A DNA stretch of 64,000 nt from Actinocorallia longicatena. Its GTDB lineage: Bacteria; Actinomycetota; Actinomycetes; Streptosporangiales; Streptosporangiaceae. Below the pieces are notes generated by a model. The model was not told where the DNA came from. It was given only the letters and a program-made list of their open reading frames with translations, and searched no databases. Made by a program: the position numbers and the translations under genes. Where the stretch lies: the NCBI RefSeq assembly GCF_039534125.1, contig NZ_BAAAUV010000002.1, forward strand, positions 62,001 to 126,000, written 5' to 3'. Shown in pieces: positions 47,296 through 58,021 of this stretch. Position 1 is the first letter of the stretch; each line of letters starts with the position of its first letter.

Positions 47296-48573
47296 ATGAC
47301 GCGCCGCATTCTCGCAGCGCTCGCCGTGTCCGCGCTGGCCGTGTCGGCCACCGCGTGCGGCGGAGACGACGACAAGAAGACCGAAGGCCCCCGCACCCTC
47401 ACCGTCTGGATGATGGAGGGCGACCTGTCGGACGGCGCCGTCGCCGCCATCAACGACAAGTTCACCAAGGACACCGGGGCCAAGGTCGACCTGCAGATCC
47501 AGCAGTGGGACGAGATCAACACCAAGATCAGCACCGCGCTGGCCCAGAACGACCCTCCGGACGTCGTCGCGATCGGCAACACCAACGTCCCGCTGTTCGC
47601 GGCCAGCGGCGGCCTGCTCGACCTGACCGGCAAGCAGGCCGAGCTGACCGGTGGTCAGACCTGGCTGCCCGGCCTGGCCGGTCCCGCGACGGTCGACGGC
47701 AAGCTGTACGCCGCCCCGCTGTTCGCCGGCAACCGCGCCGTCGTCTACAACAAGGAGATCTGGGCCAAGGCCGGGGTCACCGCCGCACCGAAGACGTTCG
47801 CCGAGCTCACCGCGGCCCTCGACAAGGTCAAGGCCAAGAACACCGGCAAGGACTTCTCCCCCTTCTACGTCCCCGGCCAGTACTGGTTCGGCGCCGTCCA
47901 GTTCCTCTGGGACGCGGGCGGCCGGCTCGCCGTCCAGGAGGGCGGCAAGTGGGCGGGCAAGCTCTCCTCCCCCGAGTCGATCAAGGGGCTGGAGGCGTGG
48001 AAGGCCTTCCAGAACAAGTACTCCGTCCCGGCCTCCCGCAACGTCACCAACCGCGCCCCCGACCAGGCCGCGCTGTTCGCCGACGGCAAGGTCAGCGCCG
48101 TCGTCGACTCCAGCGTCAAGACCATCCTCAAGAACAAACCGGAGCTCAAGGACAAGATCGGGACCTTCCCGTTCCCCTCGGCGACCGACGGCAGGACCCA
48201 GCCGGTCTTCCTCGGCGGCACCGACCTGGCCGTCCCGGTCAAGAGCAAGGACGCCGACCTGGCCGTCACCTACCTGAAGACCGCCGCCAGCGCCGACGTC
48301 CAGAAGTCGGCGATCGTCGGCCTGGACGGCTGGACCCCGGTCTCGACCGAGCTCATCGAGCAGGTCTCCGGCGGGCTCCCCGACACCTCGCAGGCGTTCG
48401 TCCAGGCCGCCAAGAACAGCGTCGCGACCCCGGCGACCCCGGGCTGGGCGACCATCGAGACCGACCAGTCGCTCTCGACCTTCTTCGCCGACATCGCGAC
48501 CGGCCGCAAGTCCGTCGCCGACGCCGCGAAGGCCTTCGACGAGCACCTGAACACGGCGCTCAACGCCTCATGA
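47296..48573 (+). CDS. Carbohydrate ABC transporter substrate-binding lipoprotein
   Basis: A 425-residue lipoprotein (lipobox SATAC, Cys21) with the family 1 sugar-binding fold: LTVWMMEGDLSDGA, NDPPDVVAIGNTNVPLFAASGGLLDLT, and LYAAPLFAGNRAVVYNKEIW. In context, with a cytosolic GH20 hexosaminidase and a GntR regulator, it resembles the DasA/NgcE group that binds chitobiose or N-acetylglucosamine; exact ligand inferred. First gene of a five-gene operon with 4-bp overlaps; GGAGG precedes ATG 47296. Confidence 0.92.
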   Translation: MTRRILAALAVSALAVSATACGGDDDKKTEGPRTLTVWMMEGDLSDGAVAAINDKFTKDTGAKVDLQIQQWDEINTKISTALAQNDPPDVVAIGNTNVPLFAASGGLLDLTGKQAELTGGQTWLPGLAGPATVDGKLYAAPLFAGNRAVVYNKEIWAKAGVTAAPKTFAELTAALDKVKAKNTGKDFSPFYVPGQYWFGAVQFLWDAGGRLAVQEGGKWAGKLSSPESIKGLEAWKAFQNKYSVPASRNVTNRAPDQAALFADGKVSAVVDSSVKTILKNKPELKDKIGTFPFPSATDGRTQPVFLGGTDLAVPVKSKDADLAVTYLKTAASADVQKSAIVGLDGWTPVSTELIEQVSGGLPDTSQAFVQAAKNSVATPATPGWATIETDQSLSTFFADIATGRKSVADAAKAFDEHLNTALNAS

Positions 48574-49475
48574 CCGTTCTCCACCGACGCCCGTCCCGGC
48601 TGCGCAAGCCGGGGTCGGGCGTCCCCTATCTGCTGCTCGCCCCGGCCGCGGTGCTGTTCGCGCTGATCCTCGGATACCCGCTGGTGAAGCTGCTCGTCCT
48701 GTCGTTCCAGGACTTCGGGCTGCGCGCCCTGTTCACCGGGACGGCCGAATGGGTCGGGGCCGACAACTACTCCGAGCTCGCCACCGACGACGAGTTCCTG
48801 CCCGTCCTGGTCCGCACGATCGTCTTCTGCGCCGCCCTCGTCGCCGGGACCCTGGCGATCGGCATGGGCGTCGCTCTCATGATGGTCAGGCTCGGCAAGA
48901 GGATGCGGACCGCCGTCACGCTGGTGCTGATCACCGCGTGGGCCGTGCCGAGCGTCGCGGCGACCCTGATCTGGCAGTGGCTGTTCCAGCCGCTGTACGG
49001 AGTGGTCAACTGGGCGCTCGGCGCGGGCCAGCACGACTGGCTCGCCACCCCGCTGTCGGCGTTCTCGATCGTGTGGCTGCTGGTGGTCTGGCAGTCGGTG
49101 CCGTTCGTGGCCCTCACCCTCTACGCGGGGCTGTCGCAGATCCCGCGCGAGTACTACGAGGCCGTCGCGATCGACGGCGCGGGGCCCGTCCAGGCCTTTC
49201 GCGCGATCACGCTGCCGTTCCTGCGGCCGATCCTGCTGCTCGTGACGATCCTCTCGGTGATCTGGGACTTCAACGTCTTCAACCAGCTGTGGATCCTCAC
49301 CCGCGGCGGTCCGCAGGGCGGGACCACCACCCTCAGCATCCTGTCGTTCACCAAGGCCTTCAGCGGCAACGCCTACGGCCAGGGCGCGGCCATCGCCGTC
49401 GTCGCCGTGGTGCTGCTGATGGGCCTCACCGCCTACTACGTGCGGCGCCTCGTCCGCTCCGGGGAGGAACTGTGA
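48570..49475 (+). CDS. Carbohydrate ABC transporter permease (MalF-like)
   Basis: A 301-residue membrane protein with six predicted helices and the EAA loop YYEAVAIDGAGPVQAFRAITLPFLRPI that contacts the ATPase. It starts at ATG 48570 overlapping the binding-protein stop by 4 bp. The operon has no ATPase gene, as is usual for actinobacterial sugar importers that share the multi-purpose ATPase MsiK encoded elsewhere. Confidence 0.93.
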   Translation: MTVLHRRPSRLRKPGSGVPYLLLAPAAVLFALILGYPLVKLLVLSFQDFGLRALFTGTAEWVGADNYSELATDDEFLPVLVRTIVFCAALVAGTLAIGMGVALMMVRLGKRMRTAVTLVLITAWAVPSVAATLIWQWLFQPLYGVVNWALGAGQHDWLATPLSAFSIVWLLVVWQSVPFVALTLYAGLSQIPREYYEAVAIDGAGPVQAFRAITLPFLRPILLLVTILSVIWDFNVFNQLWILTRGGPQGGTTTLSILSFTKAFSGNAYGQGAAIAVVAVVLLMGLTAYYVRRLVRSGEEL

Positions 49476-50287
49476 AGCGTTTCCTGTTGAACGGGACGGC
49501 CGTCGTCTTCTGCGTGGTCTGGGCGTTCCCCGTCTACTGGATGGTCACCACGGCGTTCAAGCCGTACGGGGAGATCCTCGACACCAGCCCCGACTTCCTG
49601 CCGTGGCCGCTCAGCTTCGGCAACTTCTCCTCGGCGCTGAACAAGCCGCACTTCTGGGACTACCTGCTCAACAGCCTGATCGTCGCCTCGTCGGTGGTCG
49701 CGCTGTCGATCGTCGTGGCCTTCCTCGCGGCGACCGCGCTCACCCGGTTCCGGTTCCGGGGCCGGCGCGGCTTCCTGCTCGGCGTCGTCTTCGTCCAGAT
49801 GATCCCGCAGCCCGCGCTGGTCATCCCGCTCTTCCTCGGGATGAAGAACCTCGACCTGCTCGACAACCTCGCCGGGCTGACGCTCACCTACGTGGCGTTC
49901 GTCCTGCCCTTCACGATCTGGACGCTCCGCGGCTTCATGCACGGCATCCCGATCGAGCTGGAGGAGGCGGCGATGGTCGACGGCGCCGGACGCGCCACGG
50001 TGATCCGCAGGGTGCTGCTGCCGCTCGTCATGCCGGGGCTGATCGCGACCAGCGTGTTCGCGTTCATCACCGCCTGGAACGACTACATCTACGCCTACGT
50101 GATGATGAAGGACCAGGCCAACTACACCCTTCCGCTGTGGCTGGTCTCCTTCTCCTCCAACACCGGCACGGACTACGGCGGCCTCATCGCCGGTTCGACC
50201 CTGTTCACGCTGCCGGTCGTCATTTTCTTCATGGTGATCCAGCGACGGCTCGTCGCCGGAATGACCTCGGGGGCGGTCAAGGGATGA
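49472..50287 (+). CDS. Carbohydrate ABC transporter permease (MalG-like)
   Basis: A 271-residue partner permease with six helices and EAA loop LEEAAMVDGAGRATVIRRVLLPLVMPG. It ends in the family-typical QRRLVAGMTSGAVKG, the same type of end found as a remnant at 43745-43909. GTG 49472 overlaps the previous stop (GTGA). Confidence 0.93.
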   Translation: MKRFLLNGTAVVFCVVWAFPVYWMVTTAFKPYGEILDTSPDFLPWPLSFGNFSSALNKPHFWDYLLNSLIVASSVVALSIVVAFLAATALTRFRFRGRRGFLLGVVFVQMIPQPALVIPLFLGMKNLDLLDNLAGLTLTYVAFVLPFTIWTLRGFMHGIPIELEEAAMVDGAGRATVIRRVLLPLVMPGLIATSVFAFITAWNDYIYAYVMMKDQANYTLPLWLVSFSSNTGTDYGGLIAGSTLFTLPVVIFFMVIQRRLVAGMTSGAVKG

Positions 50288-51693
50288 TCAATCTGGTTCC
50301 GTTTCCCGGCGAGATCCGGGAACTGCAGGGCTCGCTGGAGCTCGACGGGGTGGCGGTGACGGGCGACCGCGACGTCGCCGCCCTGCTGGTGGAGTACTTC
50401 GGGGAGGGGCGCACCCCGGTGCGGCTGCTCCTCGGCGACCGCGACGACGACGGGTACGCCCTCACGGTCTCCCCCGAGGAGATCGTGCTGACGGCGCGGG
50501 GGACGCCCGGGCTGCTGTCCGGCGTGCAGACCCTCCGCCAGCTCCTCGGCCCCGACGGCCGGGTGCCCTGCGTGGAGATCACCGATGTTCCCCGCTACGC
50601 CTGGCGCGGCGTCCTGCTCGACGTCGCCCGTCACTACATGCCGCTTGACTTCGTCTTCCGTTTCGTCGACCAGCTCGCCTTCCACAAGCTGAACGTCCTG
50701 CATCTCCATCTCACCGACGACCAGGGCTGGCGGATGGAGATCGACGGCTATCCGCGCCTCACCTCGATCGGCGCCTGGCGCAGCGAGAGCATGGTCGGGC
50801 GGGCCGGTTCGGTCGCCTTCGACGGCACTCCGCACGGCGGTTTCTACACCCAGTCCGAGCTGTCGGCCCTGGTGCGGTTCGCGGCGGCGCGGGGCGTGCG
50901 GGTCGTCCCGGAGATCGAGATGCCGGGCCACGCGCGGGCCGCGCTGGCCGCCTATCCCGAGCTGGGCAACCGCGCCGACCGGCCCCTTCCGGTCTGGACG
51001 GGCTGGGGCGTCAGCGAGCACGTCTTCGGGGTCCAGGAGGAGACCCTGGAGTTCTGCAGGGAGGTGCTGCGCCAGACCATGAAGGTGTTCCCGTCGGCCG
51101 ACATCCATCTCGGCGGGGACGAGGTGCCCACCCTGCAGTGGGAGAACAGCTCCGTCGCCAGGGAACGTTCCCTGGAACTCGGGCTGGAGGGTCCCTCCCA
51201 GCTCCACGGCTGGTTCCTGGGCGAGATGGCCAGGTTCCTGTCCGCGCACGGCCGCCGGGCCGTCTGCTGGGACGAGGCCGGAGATTCCGATGCGATCCCG
51301 CCCGAGACGGTCGTCATGGCCTGGCGTGATCCGGCCCATGCGGCACGGGCGTCCGCACGCGGCCATGAAGTGATCATGACTCCCTACCGGTGGACCTATC
51401 TGGACTACCCTCAGACCGACAGTCCCCACGAACCGCTAGGCCAGGAAGGCGAGATCATCACCCTCTCGGACGTGTACCACTTCGAGCCAGGGCCGGTCCT
51501 CGGCACCCAGGCCCAGCTGTGGACCGAGTTCGCCGCGACCCCCGCCGAGGTCGAGTACCTGGCCTATCCCCGGCTGTGCGCGCTCGCCGAGATCGCCTGG
51601 TCGTCGCGGCCGCGCGACTTCGCCGAGTTCACCGCCCGGGTCGGCCCGCACCTGGCCCGGCTGGGCGTCCCGCACGGCGAGGTGCCCGCATGA
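50284..51693 (+). CDS. Beta-N-acetylhexosaminidase (GH20), cytoplasmic
   Basis: A 469-residue GH20 enzyme without a signal peptide. After the small N-terminal domain, RGVLLDVARHYMPLDF opens the barrel; HLTDDQGWRMEI follows, and IHLGGDEVP carries the substrate-polarising Asp and acid Glu. WDEAGDS and AQLWTEF are the late barrel motifs. It would cut imported chitobiose or other HexNAc-containing oligosaccharides inside the cell. Overlaps the permease stop by 4 bp. Confidence 0.93.
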   Translation: MINLVPFPGEIRELQGSLELDGVAVTGDRDVAALLVEYFGEGRTPVRLLLGDRDDDGYALTVSPEEIVLTARGTPGLLSGVQTLRQLLGPDGRVPCVEITDVPRYAWRGVLLDVARHYMPLDFVFRFVDQLAFHKLNVLHLHLTDDQGWRMEIDGYPRLTSIGAWRSESMVGRAGSVAFDGTPHGGFYTQSELSALVRFAAARGVRVVPEIEMPGHARAALAAYPELGNRADRPLPVWTGWGVSEHVFGVQEETLEFCREVLRQTMKVFPSADIHLGGDEVPTLQWENSSVARERSLELGLEGPSQLHGWFLGEMARFLSAHGRRAVCWDEAGDSDAIPPETVVMAWRDPAHAARASARGHEVIMTPYRWTYLDYPQTDSPHEPLGQEGEIITLSDVYHFEPGPVLGTQAQLWTEFAATPAEVEYLAYPRLCALAEIAWSSRPRDFAEFTARVGPHLARLGVPHGEVPA

Positions 51694-52409
51694 CCGCCCT
51701 GAAACGCGACCGCGTCCGCGACTACCTCCTGGACCTGATCGAGCAGTTCGGTCCCGGCACCCCGCTGCCCGCGGAGCGCGATCTGGCCCAGGAGCTGGGG
51801 GTCTCGCGGCCGACCCTGCGCGCGGCGATCGAGGACCTGACCCAGGCGGGCCTGCTGGTCCGCCAGCACGGCAGAGGCACCTTCACCAGCCCGAACAAGG
51901 TCAACCAGCAGCTGTCCGGCACCTCCTCCAACGCGTTCGCGGTGCCGCCGGCCGAGGGCAACTGGATCAGCAAGGTGCTGGAGTTCGAGACCTTCCCCGC
52001 GGGGGCGCCGATGGGGGCCAAGCTCCAGCTCTCGCCGTCGGAGCCGGTGCTGCGGATCGTCCGGCTGCGCTCGGTGGACGACGAGCCGATCTCGATAGAG
52101 CGCATCCACGTGCCCTACAACCTGGTCCGCGAGCTCGTGCCAGGCGACATGGAGGAGGGCAACTTCTACCAGCTGCTGCGCACGAACTTCGACGTCACGG
52201 TCTCCGACGCCGTCCAGACGGTCGAGCCGACCGTCACCGACGCCGAGGAGTCGGCGCTGCTGCACGTCCCGCTGCACGCCCCGGCCCTGCTGGTCGAGCG
52301 CACCACGAAGGACACCACCGGGCGGACCTGCGAGTTCACCCGGTCGATCTACCGGGGCGACCGGTACCGGGTGACCTCACACCTCAAGTTCGACACCACG
52401 TCGGGCTAG
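51690..52409 (+). CDS. GntR family regulator with UTRA domain (HutC type)
   Basis: A 239-residue regulator. The winged helix (about 5-70) includes GTPLPAERDLAQELGVSRPTLR and GLLVRQHGRGTFT. The C-terminal UTRA ligand domain shows VLRIVRLRSVDDEPISIERIHVP and late FTRSIYRGDRYRV. DasR and similar regulators sense GlcN-6-P or related sugar phosphates; this protein probably controls its own operon through the paired site at 47213-47248. Its TAG stop (52407-52409) is in the CTAG target of mobile element copy 2. Confidence 0.92.
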   Translation: MTALKRDRVRDYLLDLIEQFGPGTPLPAERDLAQELGVSRPTLRAAIEDLTQAGLLVRQHGRGTFTSPNKVNQQLSGTSSNAFAVPPAEGNWISKVLEFETFPAGAPMGAKLQLSPSEPVLRIVRLRSVDDEPISIERIHVPYNLVRELVPGDMEEGNFYQLLRTNFDVTVSDAVQTVEPTVTDAEESALLHVPLHAPALLVERTTKDTTGRTCEFTRSIYRGDRYRVTSHLKFDTTSG

Positions 52410-52569
52410 GGGCTGTTTCAAAGTCGGCGCCCGTGGCGAGCGGCGTCCAGGTGCGTGCCTCGCGGGGGCGGAGGAGGGAGTCGACCTGGTTGGGTCGGCG
52501 ACCGACGACAACCTCGCGAGGTGCGTGCCTGGGCGCCGCGCAGTAGGGCAGTTGACTTTGAAACAGCCC
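52410..52569 (+). mobile_element. 160-bp palindromic MITE-like element, copy 2
   Basis: Begins directly after the GntR stop and is flanked by CTAG (52406-52409, 52570-52573). It has perfect 16-bp terminal inverted repeats (GGGCTGTTTCAAAGTC) and near-continuous self-complementarity, base i with base 161-i, interrupted by a symmetric TGCGTG/TGCGTG internal loop. It is identical to the reverse complement of copy 3. It lies between the convergent gntR and pucR genes. Confidence 0.92.
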
Positions 52570-52596
52570 CTAGGGGCGCCGTGTGAGGTCCAGGGC

Positions 52597-54198
52597 TCAG
52601 AGGTCACGGCGGACCGAGGTGAGGGCCAGCAGGGCGACGTGCAGCGACGTGCAGGCCTCGACGTCGTCGAGGTCGGTGTCGAGGACCCGCTCGATCCGGC
52701 GCAGCCGCTCGTAGAACGCGGGCCGGGACAGATGGGCGGCCTGGGCGGCGACCGCCTTGTTCCGGCCCGTGTCCAGGTAGAGGGTGAGGATCCGGGTCAG
52801 GTCGCTGCCGCGCTGGGCGTCGTACTCCAGCAGGGCCCCGAGCTCGCGTTCGACGAAGGTCTGGAGCCTGGCGTCGTCGCGGAGGAGATGGAGCAGGCCG
52901 CGCAGGCGCAGGTCGGGCAGTCGGTAGTAGAGCCGGTCCCCCGAGCCCTGGGCGGCGACGTCGGCGACCTGCTCGGCCTCCAGGAACGACCGGCGGACGT
53001 CGCGGATGGACTCCACGACCGAGCCGGTCGCCATCACCGCGTCGGCGCTGTGCCTGCGGACGGCCTTGGCCATCTCGGTGAGGGCGTTCTCGGCGTCGGC
53101 CCGGGTGGGGAGGCTGGCCAGGACGCCGACGCGGGCCTGCGGGGTGCCCTCGTCCAGGACCCCGACCAGGGCGGCGAGGCTGGCCTCCCGGCCGGCGGCG
53201 GCGGTCGCCTCGGCCAGCTCGGCGATCTGCTCGGGTCCGGCGTGGGCGCGGGTGCGGACCACGACCCCGAGGAGCCTGCGGCCGGAGAGCTGGACGCCCA
53301 GCGCCCTGGCCCTGGCGGCGGCCTCCTGGGGGTCGGAGTAGGCGTGGGCCAGAATTCCGCTGATGATCGTCCCATGGGCCTGGCGTTCGAGCGAGGCCTC
53401 GTGCCGGTCGAGCAGGCGGCCGAGGGCCAGGGTGGTCGCGGCCCGCTCGATCAGGACGATCTCGCGGGGGCCCGGCGCGATCTCCGGAAGGATGATCAGC
53501 CGGCCCCAGTCCTCGCCGCGGGCGCCGACGACCGTCACCAGCCAGCCCGCCGACTCGTCGTAGGCGGTGCGCATCTCGGTCCGGACGGCCCGGGAGCGGG
53601 TCTCCCAGGAGTTCAGCAGCTCGGCGGGGTCACGGCCCGCGGCGTCGGCGGCCAGCACCTGGTGGGAGAGGTTCTCCAGGACGGCCGGACGGCCCGCCAG
53701 CGAGGCGACCTGGCGGATCACCTCGGCCGGGGGCGCCCCCTCGACCGAGAGCTGGGTGAAGATCTCGTGGAGCTGCTCCGAGGCCCGCAGCTCCTCGAGC
53801 TGGGCGTCGAGGATCCGGGCGTGGACGGCCTCGGTGACGTCGACGAAGAGCGTCTCCCGGCCCAAGATGATCACCGGGACGCCCTCCTTCTCGGCGGCGG
53901 CGACCAGCGCGGGCGGAAGATCCCCCTTGTAGCGGCGGCCGAGCTCGACCATGAGGCCGCTGACCCCCACCTGGGCCAGGCTCCGGACGTACTCGCGCAG
54001 CCGGGAGGCCTCGTCGGGCAGGGCGATCCCGGTGGTGAGCACGAGCTCGCCGCCTCTGAGAAGGTGGGCGACATCCGTCACCTCGGCGACATGAACCCAG
54101 CGAACCCGGGAATCGAGACGGTCGGAGCCCGCCACGACACGGGGCTGACCGCGCCGCACCGGGTCGAGCCTGAGAACGTCGGCCAAGGTGGGAAGCAT
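52597..54198 (-). CDS. PucR family transcriptional regulator
   Basis: A 533-residue PucR-type regulator: N-terminal ligand domain with RWVHVAEVTDVAHLLRGGELVLTTGIAL (about 33-60), a long central GAF/GGDEF-like region, and the C-terminal HTH_30 (ILTLYLDTGRNKAVAAQAAHLSRPAFYERLRRIERVL-type region, key SRPAFYERLRR). It is divergent, 35 bp away, from the pterin dehydratase-like, aminotransferase and semialdehyde dehydrogenase genes, so likely their regulator, responding to the amino substrate or its product (inference). Confidence 0.92.
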   Translation of the reverse strand: MLPTLADVLRLDPVRRGQPRVVAGSDRLDSRVRWVHVAEVTDVAHLLRGGELVLTTGIALPDEASRLREYVRSLAQVGVSGLMVELGRRYKGDLPPALVAAAEKEGVPVIILGRETLFVDVTEAVHARILDAQLEELRASEQLHEIFTQLSVEGAPPAEVIRQVASLAGRPAVLENLSHQVLAADAAGRDPAELLNSWETRSRAVRTEMRTAYDESAGWLVTVVGARGEDWGRLIILPEIAPGPREIVLIERAATTLALGRLLDRHEASLERQAHGTIISGILAHAYSDPQEAAARARALGVQLSGRRLLGVVVRTRAHAGPEQIAELAEATAAAGREASLAALVGVLDEGTPQARVGVLASLPTRADAENALTEMAKAVRRHSADAVMATGSVVESIRDVRRSFLEAEQVADVAAQGSGDRLYYRLPDLRLRGLLHLLRDDARLQTFVERELGALLEYDAQRGSDLTRILTLYLDTGRNKAVAAQAAHLSRPAFYERLRRIERVLDTDLDDVEACTSLHVALLALTSVRRDL

Positions 54199-54233
54199 TG
54201 TGAGCGCATCCTATGCGCCGGAAAGGCGGAAAC

Positions 54234-54464
54234 ATGGACGGCTGGACCGAGACCGGCAACGCACTGATCCAGGAGTGGGTCTTCAAGGACTTCGCGGAGG
54301 CCATGATCTTCGTCAACAAGGTGGCGGCCGTCGCCGAGGAGGCGAACCACCACCCCGACTTCCACATCGTCTGGAACAGGGTCACCCTGACCCTGTCCAC
54401 GCACGACGCGGGCGGCCTCACCGAGAAGGACTTCGCCCTCGCCGAGCGCCTCAACACTGTGTAA
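54234..54464 (+). CDS. Pterin-4a-carbinolamine dehydratase-like protein
   Basis: A 76-residue protein of the PCD/DCoH fold. The core ANHHPDFHIVWNRVTLTLSTHD contains the conserved paired histidines that bind the pterin, and the C-terminal GLTEKDFALAERLN helix is typical. It is shorter at the N-terminus than most (about 95 residues); ATG 54213 would add 7 residues but is closer to the pucR start. Classical PCD recycles biopterin for phenylalanine hydroxylase, yet no hydroxylase is nearby. Its position at the head of an aminotransferase-semialdehyde dehydrogenase locus suggests another role. Confidence 0.85.
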   Translation: MDGWTETGNALIQEWVFKDFAEAMIFVNKVAAVAEEANHHPDFHIVWNRVTLTLSTHDAGGLTEKDFALAERLNTV

Positions 54465-54533
54465 AGCAATTCTTGAAATAGCCGACACTTCGCTAGTGGC
54501 CTACACCACGCTGAGCTGGAAAGACTTAGGGCC

Positions 54534-55813
54534 ATGTCGGAACTCCTCGCACGCCACCGGGCGGTCATGCCCAACTGGGTGGCCCTCTACTACGACCAGC
54601 CGATCGAGATCGTCAGCGGCAAGGGCAACCACGTCGTCGACGCCGAGGGCAACTCCTACCTCGACTTCTTCGCGGGCATCCTGACCAACATGATCGGGTA
54701 CGACGTCGCGGAGGTCCGCGAGGCGGTCGAACGCCAGATCGCCACCGGTGTCGTGCACACCTCGACCGTCTACCTCCTGCGGGGGCAGGTGGAGCTCGCC
54801 GAGAAGATCGCCCGGCTGTCCGGCATCCCGGACGCGAAGGTGTTCTTCACCAACTCCGGCACCGAGGCCAACGAGGCGGCCCTCCTGCTGGCGACCTACG
54901 CCCGCAGGAGCAACCAGGTCCTGGCGATGCGCCAGAGCTACCACGGCAAGTCCTTCGGCGCGACGGCCGTCACCTCCAACCGGGCCTGGAAGAACAACGG
55001 CTACAGCCCGTTCACGACCAACTTCCTGCACGGCGCCGACCGGCATCTGCCGCAGTTCGCCCGGCTGTCGGACTCCGACTACGTCAAGGTCTGCGTCGAG
55101 GACCTGCGCCATGTGCTCGCGACCGCGACCGGCGGCGACGTCGCCGCCCTGATCGCCGAGCCGATCCAGGGCGTCGGCGGCTTCACGATGGCCCCCGACG
55201 GCCTGTTCGCCGCCTACAAGGAGGTCCTCGACGAGCACGGCATCCTGTTCATCGCCGACGAGGTCCAGACCGGCTGGGGCCGCACCGGCCAGAGCTTCTT
55301 CGGCATCCAGAACCACGACGTGGTCCCGGACGCGATGACCTTCGCCAAGGGCCTCGGCAACGGCTACGCCGTCGGCGGCGTCGTGGCGCGCGGCGACCTC
55401 ATGGACGCCCCGCACGCGATCGGCCTGGCGACCTTCGGCGGCAACCCGATCTCGATGGCCGCCGCCAACGCGACCCTCGACTACGTGCTCGACCACGACC
55501 TCCAGGCCAACGCCGCGCACACCGGCCGGATCATCATCGAGGGGCTGCGCGAGGCCGCCGGGGACCTGCCGTTCGTCGGCGACGTCCGCGGCAAGGGCCT
55601 CATGTTCGCCATCGAGCTCGTCGACGCGGAGACCGGCACTCCCGCGCCCGCGCTCGCCGCGAAGATGATGGAGGAGACCAAGCGTCGCGGTCTCCTCGGC
55701 GGCAAGGGCGGCCTGTACGGCAACGTCATGCGCATGGCCCCCCCGCTCACCCTGACCGAGGCCGAGGCCCGTGAGGGCCTGGCCATCCTCGTCGACTCCC
55801 TTAAGGCGCTCGC

Positions 55814-55817
<4 letters not shown>
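54534..55817 (+). CDS. Class III aminotransferase (AGXT2/beta-alanine type)
   Basis: A 427-residue PLP enzyme: NSGTEANEAALLLATYARR binds the cofactor phosphate, RQSYHGKSFGATAVT and IADEVQTGWGRTG carry PLP contacts, and the Schiff-base Lys is in TFAKGLGNGYAVGG. The pattern is of alanine-glyoxylate/omega-amino acid transaminases. With the coupled MMSDH gene downstream it would convert beta-alanine or 3-aminoisobutyrate to a (methyl)malonate semialdehyde. ATG 54534; its stop overlaps the next start by 4 bp. Confidence 0.9.
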
Positions 55818-57304
<1,487 letters not shown>

Positions 57305-57333
57305 CCGTTCCGCCCTCCGGCGGGAATCAAGGG

Positions 57334-57373
57334 CCTCTCTAACGGCTTATGTTTGAATAAGCCGTTAGAGAGG
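57334..57373 (+). promoter_or_regulatory. Perfect 17-bp inverted repeat covering the ribosome binding site
   Basis: The arms 57334-57350 and 57357-57373 are perfectly complementary (CCTCTCTAACGGCTTAT and its reverse complement) with loop GTTTGA. The right arm ends in AGAGAGG, the Shine-Dalgarno of the next gene (ATG 57380), which the left arm would pair with and hide. It could be an RNA switch, a terminator-like structure for mmsA, or a protein operator. Confidence 0.75.
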
Positions 57374-57379
57374 ACCGTC

Positions 57380-57988
57380 ATGAGTCGCAGGTTCGCGCAG
57401 CTCGCCTTCTCCCCCGCCGTCCGGCGTCACCAGCACGAGCACGGCAGCGACCGGGCCTACGGGCGGATGCTGGAGGGACCGGCGGCCGCCGATCCGATCG
57501 GGCCCGCCGAGGCGGAGTTCATCGCGGAGCGCGACAGCTTCTACCTGGCGACCGTCGGCGAGAACGGCTGGCCCTACATCCAGCACCGGGGCGGCCCCGC
57601 CGGGTTCCTCAAGGTCCTCGGCGAGCACACCCTCGGCTTCGCCGACCTGCGCGGCAACCGGCAGTACATCACCCGCGGCAACCTCGACCACGACGACCGG
57701 GTCTCCCTGTTCCTCATGGACTACGCCCACCGGACCCGGCTGAAGATCCTCGGCCGGGCGCGGGCCGTCGAGGACGATCCCGGCCTGCTGGCCGCGCTGA
57801 CCGCCGAGGGCTCCCCGGGACGGCCCGAGCGCGCCCTGATCGTCGACGTCGAGGGCTTCGACTGGAACTGCCCCCAGCACATCCCGCAGCTCTTCCCCCG
57901 CGACGCCGTCGAGCAGGCTCTCGGCACCCTCCGCACCCGCGTGGAGGAACTGGAGCGCGAGAACGCGCGCCTGCGCGCGGCGGGATGA
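57380..57988 (+). CDS. Pyridoxamine 5'-phosphate oxidase (PPOX) family protein
   Basis: A 202-residue flavin-binding split-barrel protein: EAEFIAERDSFYLATVGENGWPYIQHRGGP is the FMN/F420-binding first half, followed by FADLRGNRQYITRGNL and the C-terminal coiled-coil-like EELERENARLRAAG. Members use FMN, F420 or haem; this type is often a quinone- or stress-related oxidoreductase. ATG 57380 is supported by GAGAGG upstream. Expression is probably controlled by the hairpin at 57334-57373. A TTG start at 57353 would lie inside the hairpin and is rejected. Confidence 0.85.
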   Translation: MSRRFAQLAFSPAVRRHQHEHGSDRAYGRMLEGPAAADPIGPAEAEFIAERDSFYLATVGENGWPYIQHRGGPAGFLKVLGEHTLGFADLRGNRQYITRGNLDHDDRVSLFLMDYAHRTRLKILGRARAVEDDPGLLAALTAEGSPGRPERALIVDVEGFDWNCPQHIPQLFPRDAVEQALGTLRTRVEELERENARLRAAG

Positions 57989-58021
57989 GGAGGCCGGGCG
58001 CGCGGGGCGGATCCCCCGCGC

